From: Streptococcus panodentis
GTDB lineage: Bacteria; Bacillota; Bacilli; Lactobacillales; Streptococcaceae
Length of the DNA: 20,219 nucleotides
NCBI RefSeq assembly: GCF_017884005.1
Contig: NZ_QFAY01000005.1
Coordinates: 1-20,219, forward strand
Reading direction: 5' to 3'
The first letter of the stretch is position 1, and every line of letters starts with the position of its first letter. Shown here piece after piece: positions 15,973-20,219 of this stretch. Position numbers and translations under genes: made by a program. The notes below the pieces were generated by a model. It was not told the DNA's origin. It ran no database searches and saw nothing but the letters and a program-made list of their open reading frames with translations.

Positions 15973-17124
15973 TTAAAACAGCTCCCTGTAAAAGGCAATG
16001 GTTTCTTCTAAGGTTGGCATAAATGGATTGCCTGGGGCGCAGGCATCTATCAAGGCATTCTTAGAAAGGTAATCAAAATCAAAGTCTTTTTCTTCGATAC
16101 CAAGTTCTGTCAATTTCTTTGGAATGCCGACGGTTTCAGAAAGTTTTTCGATTTCAGAAATGGCATAGGCTGCACATTCTGCATCTGTCTTGCCTTCGGT
16201 ATGAAGACCGAGGGCTTTGGCGACATTGCGGAAGGCTCCTGGCACCCGTTTGGCATTTTCACGCTCAACAACCGGGAGCAGCATGGCACAGCAGACACCG
16301 TGCGGCAGATTATAGACAGCTCCCAGTTGGTGAGCCATGGAGTGCACGTAGCCCAAACCAGCATTGTTAAAGGACATGCCTCCTAGAAAGATGGCATTCA
16401 CCATGCCTTCGCGCGCTTCGATGTCATGGCCGTTGGCCACTGCCCGAGGCAGGTATTCTTTGATTAGTTCGATGGCACCAATCGACAGTTTCTTAGTCAC
16501 GCCATAAGCGCCCGGAGTGACCAAGGCTTCTACCGCATGGGTCAGGGCATCCATACCTGTCGCAGCTGTCAAGGCAGCTGGCTTGGATACCATGAGTTCA
16601 GGGTCATTGACCGAAATCAGGGCTAGGCTGTTCTTATCCACCATAACCATTTTGACCTTGCGCTCTTCATCAGTGATCACATAGTTAATGGTAATTTCAG
16701 CTGAAGTTCCCGCAGTCGTATTGATGGCTGCAACTGGCATACCTTTCTTGGCTGACTTGTGCAGACCCTCATAGTCTTGCGGCTTACCGCCATTGGTCGC
16801 AATGACGGAGATACAGCTTGCGGCATCTTGCGGAGAGCCTCCGCCGACACTGATAATAAAGTCGCAGTTATTTTCTTTCAGCGCTGCTAGCCCATCCATG
16901 ACATTTTTACAAGTTGGATTTGGCTCTACATCGCTGAAGATGACATATTCGATTCCTTCAGCATCCAGAGGTTTAAGCACCTTCGGCAGAATTTCACTGC
17001 TTTCGATAAATTTATCCGTAACCAGCAGAGCTTTACTGTAACCCAATTCTTTAACATAAGGGCCGACTTCATTGACAACGCCTTTGCCGATAAGGTTGAC
17101 GGCTGGTACATAAAATGTTGACAT
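15973..17124 (-). CDS. Iron-containing alcohol dehydrogenase, lactaldehyde reductase-like
   Basis: Group III (Fe-dependent) dehydrogenase of 383 aa, the usual length, that interconverts an alcohol and an aldehyde with NAD(H). The NAD loop is GGGSPQD (94-100), and Asp37 in LLVTDK marks NAD over NADP preference as in FucO. Metal ligands are Asp192 and His196 (GMDALTHAVEA), His261 (YVHSMAH) and His275 (NLPHGV). The stretch TTAGTSAEITINYVITDEE (136-154) is very close to E. coli FucO, while the GMDALTHAVEA region resembles YiaY; the substrate is therefore open among lactaldehyde/propanediol and similar short alcohols. AAGGAGAAG precedes the ATG at 17124. A Rex-like operator lies upstream and a rhaD-like remnant precedes it. 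Confidence 0.9.
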   Translation of the reverse strand: MSTFYVPAVNLIGKGVVNEVGPYVKELGYSKALLVTDKFIESSEILPKVLKPLDAEGIEYVIFSDVEPNPTCKNVMDGLAALKENNCDFIISVGGGSPQDAASCISVIATNGGKPQDYEGLHKSAKKGMPVAAINTTAGTSAEITINYVITDEERKVKMVMVDKNSLALISVNDPELMVSKPAALTAATGMDALTHAVEALVTPGAYGVTKKLSIGAIELIKEYLPRAVANGHDIEAREGMVNAIFLGGMSFNNAGLGYVHSMAHQLGAVYNLPHGVCCAMLLPVVERENAKRVPGAFRNVAKALGLHTEGKTDAECAAYAISEIEKLSETVGIPKKLTELGIEEKDFDFDYLSKNALIDACAPGNPFMPTLEETIAFYRELF

Positions 17125-17154
17125 CTTTCTTCTCCTTTTTGTTATGTTAATATG

Positions 17155-17183
17155 ATTTTATACCTATCTTTTTCGATTTTCAA
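17155..17183 (-). promoter_or_regulatory. Promoter of the iron alcohol dehydrogenase gene
   Basis: Minus-strand -35 TTGAAA (17178-17183), 17-base spacer, -10 TAAAAT (17155-17160), giving a leader of roughly 25 bases before the ATG at 17124. Confidence 0.7.
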
Positions 17184-17188
17184 GTATT

Positions 17189-17206
17189 TTGTGATTTTTT
17201 TAACAA
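17189..17206. promoter_or_regulatory. Rex-like redox operator
   Basis: TTGTGATTTTTTTAACAA matches the Rex operator TTGTGAA-W4-TTCACAA at 16 of 18 positions. It sits five bases upstream of the -35 box. Rex is the NADH/NAD sensor that represses fermentative dehydrogenases in Gram-positive bacteria, so control of an NAD-linked alcohol dehydrogenase makes sense. Confidence 0.55.
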
Positions 17207-17254
17207 AACATCCTGCAGGAAAAGCAAAGCCTCTCCCCCAGCTCACTTTTTACC

Positions 17255-17440
17255 TATCTATCCAAGAAGCCTTCATGCGGGGTCTTGTTGAAAGATTCTG
17301 CAATTTCCTGCAGCTCTCGGATTGGTGATTTCCTGCTTGATCTGGCTGCCCTGCCCCGATTTGGGAATAAATCATGGCAGCCTTTTCAATGACTGCAATC
17401 AGGCCGTAGCTTTCATCCAGCGATACTCCGGAGGCAAACA
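17255..17440 (-). pseudogene. Remnant resembling the C-terminus of rhamnulose-1-phosphate aldolase (rhaD)
   Basis: Three minus-strand frames in succession give pieces of one protein end. The first reads ASGVSLDESYGLIAVIEKAA and MIYSQIG (about 17360-17440), like the end of RhaD (E. coli has [20 protein letters not shown]). A second frame gives GSQIKQEIT, matching the lysine-rich stretch that follows in RhaD. A third gives IRELQEIAESFNKTPHEGF, like the last helix, and ends at a TAG (17255-17257). Two frameshifts are needed and the N-terminal two thirds of the gene is absent. The name rests on remembered family motifs. RhaD makes lactaldehyde, the substrate class of the dehydrogenase next to it. 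Confidence 0.5.
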
Positions 17441-17482
17441 AAAAGACCCCAGCTTTTCGTTTCGCAATGAAAGGGCGGGGTC
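17438..17482 (-). terminator. Likely terminator of the pheT transcript
   Basis: On the minus strand GACCCC (17477-17482) pairs with GGGGTC (17445-17450), with further pairing of CTTTC and GAAAG-like bases inside, followed by TTTTTG. It lies about 130 bases beyond the pheT stop and adjoins the rhaD-like remnant. A degenerate stem-loop of the streptococcal GAGGCTGAGACAGA type at about 17563-17603 lies nearer to pheT and may contribute. Confidence 0.55.
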
Positions 17483-17608
17483 GTTTGCCCATGTGCCGAC
17501 CGCTTAAGGCCAACTGACTCAAGATACGGTTTACGAGCAAGTCTATTGATTAAGTGTTTCTAAAAGGCGGTGGGATTGAGTCTGTCTCAGCCTCTTTTAG
17601 GATATATT

Positions 17609-20014
17609 CTACCTCACCTCTGCTCCGAGCTTTTCGGTCAGGGATTGTTGGATTTTTTTCATATATTTTGCGACTTCTTCGTCGGTCAGGCTGGCTTCTG
17701 GATTTTGGAAAGTCAGGCTGTAGGCCATAGATTTGAGGCCGACACCCAGCTTGTCACCTGAGAAGATGTCAAAGAGTTTGATGTCGGTCAGGCGTTTGAC
17801 ACCGGCTGCCTGAATGGCATCCAGGACCTCTTGGTGGGTGATTTCTGCCTTGAGCAGCAGAGCCACATCACGGGTCACAGCCGGGAACTTCGTAATTTCA
17901 GCAAATGGCTGGGCTGGCTGCAGCTGCTCTTCGATAGCAGAGAGGCTGAGCTCGGCCACATAGGTCTCTGGAATGTCGTAGGCCTTGGCTGTCGCTGGGT
18001 GCACTTGTCCGACAAAGCCGATCGGCTGGCCATTGACAGAGATAAGCGCGGTCCGGCCGGGATGCATGCTGGGCAGCTGATCCGTAGCTCTATAGTCAGC
18101 TTCCAGCCCAAGACGGTCAAAGAGGGCTTCTGCCACTCCTTTTGCATAGAAGAAATCTACCGGCACAGCCTTCGTTTGGAAATCCTTCTCCTGGACCAAG
18201 CCAGTAAGAGCAAAGGCAAAGCTGTTGATTTCATGGGGCAGATCTTCCTTGGGATTGCCTGTCTGCTCAAAGACCTTGCCAATTTCATAAAGGGCAGCAT
18301 TCTTATTTTTACGGGCAGCATTATAGCTGACCGCATCCAGCATGCCAGACACCATATTCTGACGAAGCACGCTGCGCTCCACCGTCATGGGCCACATGAG
18401 CTCGGTCTGCTTGCTGGGATTGAGGCTAAACTCAACCGCCTTTTCCGGTGTCGTCAGAGCATAGGTGATAATTTCTGTCAGGCCAGCTCCCTCTGCCGCC
18501 GTCCGAACTTTACGGCGTAATTTTTGTGTCGCGGTCAGTTCTCCTGCTGTACCAGCATCCTGAGGCAAGGAAATCGGCAGGCGATCATAGCCATAAATAC
18601 GGGCAATCTCCTCATAGAGGTCAGCCGGAATGCTGATGTCCCAGCGGCGGGCAGGCACGCTGACAGTAAATGTCTCTGCCGAACCGCTCAGGCCAAAGCC
18701 CAGCCGGCGGAAAACATCCTCGACATCCGCATAGGTCAAGTCTGTTCCCAAGACCCGATTGACATCTGCCAGACTGGTCGAAACCTGCTTGTCAGCCGTG
18801 TCCAGCTGGCCGGCTTGGACGATACCTGCCCGGACAGTGGCTCCTGCCAAGTCCGCAATCATGCTGGCTGCCGCATCCAAGGCTTCGTTGACCGTTGCTG
18901 CATTGATGCCTTTTTCAAAGCGGGATGAAGACTCCGACCGCAATCCCAGACGGCTGCTGGTCTTGCGGATAGATTTGCCATCAAAGACGGCTGCTTCCAG
19001 AACAATCCGGCTTGACTTGTCAGAGATTTCCGTCGCCTGACCGCCCATGACACCGGCCAATGCCACCGGCTGATCCGCTACCGCAATGACCAAGTCTGAA
19101 GCTTCCAGCTGGCGTTCTTCTCCGTCCAGAGTGACCAAGCTCTCACCGGCACGCGCCTCCCGCACGACAATCCTGTCGCCCTCAAAGGTATCCAGATCAA
19201 AGGCATGCATGGGCTGACCAAAGTAGAGCAGGATATAGTTGGTGACATCAACCACATTATTGATAGGACGGATCCCCTCATTCATGAGGAGATTTTGCAG
19301 CCACTGCGGACTTGGAGCAATGCGCACATTGTCCAAAATACGGGCCGCATAGTAGGGAGCTTTCTCTGTCTCGATAGCTACCGCAAGCTGATTCGCTGCC
19401 TGCTTGTCACCTTCTGTCAGCGGGAAAGCCTTAAACCGCACAGCCTTGTCGTAGATTGCAGCCACTTCGTGGGCGACACCGCGCATAGAGAGTGCGTCTG
19501 CCCGGTTTGGCGTGATGGAGAGTTCGATGATTTCATCGTCCAAGTCCAGATATGGAAAGACTTCCTGACCCGGCACAGCCTCCTCCGGCAGGATTTGGAT
19601 ACCATCCGCAAATTCCTTTGGCACGACTGAGTCAGAAATGCCCAGCTCGCCGAGAGAGCAGATCATGCCCAGCGACTCCAGGCCGCGGATTTTCCCTTTT
19701 TTAATCTTGTAATTGTCCGCAATGCGTGCACCGGGCAAGGCCACCATGACCTTGATACCGGCCCGGATATTGGGAGCTCCGCAGACAATCTGACGCGTCT
19801 CCGCTTCGCCGACATTGACCTGACAGACATGCAGATGGGTATCCGGCACATCCTCACACGATACAACCTCACCGACAACGATCTTGGACAGACCGGCAGC
19901 CGGCGATGTCACACCTTCTACCTCAATCCCGGTTGTGGACATTTTCTCAGCCAGCTCAGCGCTCGCCACATCAATGTCTACTAATTCTTTTAACCATTTA
20001 TAACTTACTAACAT
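17609..20014 (-). CDS. pheT: Phenylalanyl-tRNA synthetase beta subunit
   Basis: Beta chain of the alpha2-beta2 enzyme that charges tRNA-Phe, 801 aa, the normal length in streptococci. The N-terminal [15 protein letters not shown] is typical. An EMAP-type tRNA-binding domain covers about 40-150 ([20 protein letters not shown], then [12 protein letters not shown] and ICSLGELG). The B3/B4 editing region and B5 domain follow, then the catalytic-like core, and an FDX-ACB anticodon-binding domain closes the protein from about 705 ([15 protein letters not shown]) to the end. The frame is open 37 codons further upstream, but that part has no family similarity, so the ATG at 20014 is taken although its ribosome site is weak. 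The alpha subunit gene pheS is expected upstream, beyond the window. Confidence 0.96.
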   Translation of the reverse strand: MLVSYKWLKELVDIDVASAELAEKMSTTGIEVEGVTSPAAGLSKIVVGEVVSCEDVPDTHLHVCQVNVGEAETRQIVCGAPNIRAGIKVMVALPGARIADNYKIKKGKIRGLESLGMICSLGELGISDSVVPKEFADGIQILPEEAVPGQEVFPYLDLDDEIIELSITPNRADALSMRGVAHEVAAIYDKAVRFKAFPLTEGDKQAANQLAVAIETEKAPYYAARILDNVRIAPSPQWLQNLLMNEGIRPINNVVDVTNYILLYFGQPMHAFDLDTFEGDRIVVREARAGESLVTLDGEERQLEASDLVIAVADQPVALAGVMGGQATEISDKSSRIVLEAAVFDGKSIRKTSSRLGLRSESSSRFEKGINAATVNEALDAAASMIADLAGATVRAGIVQAGQLDTADKQVSTSLADVNRVLGTDLTYADVEDVFRRLGFGLSGSAETFTVSVPARRWDISIPADLYEEIARIYGYDRLPISLPQDAGTAGELTATQKLRRKVRTAAEGAGLTEIITYALTTPEKAVEFSLNPSKQTELMWPMTVERSVLRQNMVSGMLDAVSYNAARKNKNAALYEIGKVFEQTGNPKEDLPHEINSFAFALTGLVQEKDFQTKAVPVDFFYAKGVAEALFDRLGLEADYRATDQLPSMHPGRTALISVNGQPIGFVGQVHPATAKAYDIPETYVAELSLSAIEEQLQPAQPFAEITKFPAVTRDVALLLKAEITHQEVLDAIQAAGVKRLTDIKLFDIFSGDKLGVGLKSMAYSLTFQNPEASLTDEEVAKYMKKIQQSLTEKLGAEVR

Positions 20015-20173
20015 AATTAAGATACCAAGGGCGTTTAAAAACGACTGAAAAATAGGAGATTGACGAAGCATTCGATGAATGCTAGGAAATCTATCTTTTT
20101 TCCGAGTTTTTAGCCCGGGTTCCATTCCTTTCTCTATTCTATCACCGAAGAACTTGAACGACCAAATTTTAGG

Positions 20174-20207
20174 GATTTGTCTGAAATCCTGATTTCAGAA
20201 ACAAATC
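20174..20207. repeat. Inverted repeat upstream of pheT
   Basis: Arms GATTTG-TCTGAAATC and their complement, 15 pairs with a two-base bulge and a two-base loop, form a strong hairpin about 160 bases before pheT. No T-run follows on either strand. It may belong to the leader or to the end of the gene beyond the window. Confidence 0.5.
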
Positions 20208-20219
20208 ATCTAAATTTCA

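Noticed and set aside
17250..17540. A 96-codon minus-strand ORF downstream of pheT
   Set aside because: It runs through the pheT terminator and only its middle part resembles RhaD, with the matching continuation in other frames. It is kept as a pseudogene remnant, not a gene.

Overview
The window reads as chromosomal DNA of a low-GC Gram-positive coccus, most likely an oral Streptococcus of the sanguinis/gordonii type. The pointers are a pheT product of 801 residues with a streptococcal N-terminus, a ComD/ComE-type two-component system, a short HisG with HisZ, a PHP-type histidinol phosphatase and a T-box leader. The species is inferred; no 16S or other marker gene is present. All confident genes lie on the minus strand, so transcription runs from high to low coordinates.

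Region 1 (20219 to 17440): pheT (phenylalanyl-tRNA synthetase beta chain), followed by a likely terminator. Region 2 (17440 to 13620): a decayed fragment that resembles the C-terminus of rhamnulose-1-phosphate aldolase (rhaD), then an iron-dependent alcohol dehydrogenase of the FucO/YiaY type and an aldehyde dehydrogenase of the succinate-semialdehyde type. Each dehydrogenase has its own promoter, and a Rex-like operator lies at or near each. The intergenic spaces hold streptococcal-type hairpin repeats. Together the three look like what is left of a lactaldehyde-handling module.

Region 3 (13620 to 4632): a complete histidine biosynthesis operon, hisC-hisZ-hisG-hisD-hisB-hisH-hisA-hisF-hisI-hisE-hisK. 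It starts at a strong promoter and passes through a T-box riboswitch with a CAC (His) specifier codon. A 198-bp element with imperfect inverted-repeat ends lies between the T-box terminator and hisC. Most genes overlap or nearly touch; the exception is a 280-bp hairpin-rich insertion between hisI and hisE. The eleven proteins cover the pathway from PRPP/ATP to histidinol phosphate, histidinol and histidine.

Region 4 (4620 to 2728): a GNAT acetyltransferase and a WYL-domain regulator directly downstream of hisK with no visible terminator between, so they may be read from the his transcript. The regulator ends in a terminator whose stem includes its stop codon. A small SnoaL/NTF2-like protein follows with its own terminator.

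Region 5 (2620 to 81): a regulatory operon of a stand-alone LytTR DNA-binding protein, a ComE/BlpR-type response regulator and a ComD/BlpH-type histidine kinase. It is preceded by two 11-bp direct repeats with a 10-bp spacer, the layout of a ComE-family binding site, just upstream of a -35/-10 promoter. No pheromone gene is visible. I found no CRISPR array, tRNA, rRNA or complete insertion sequence.
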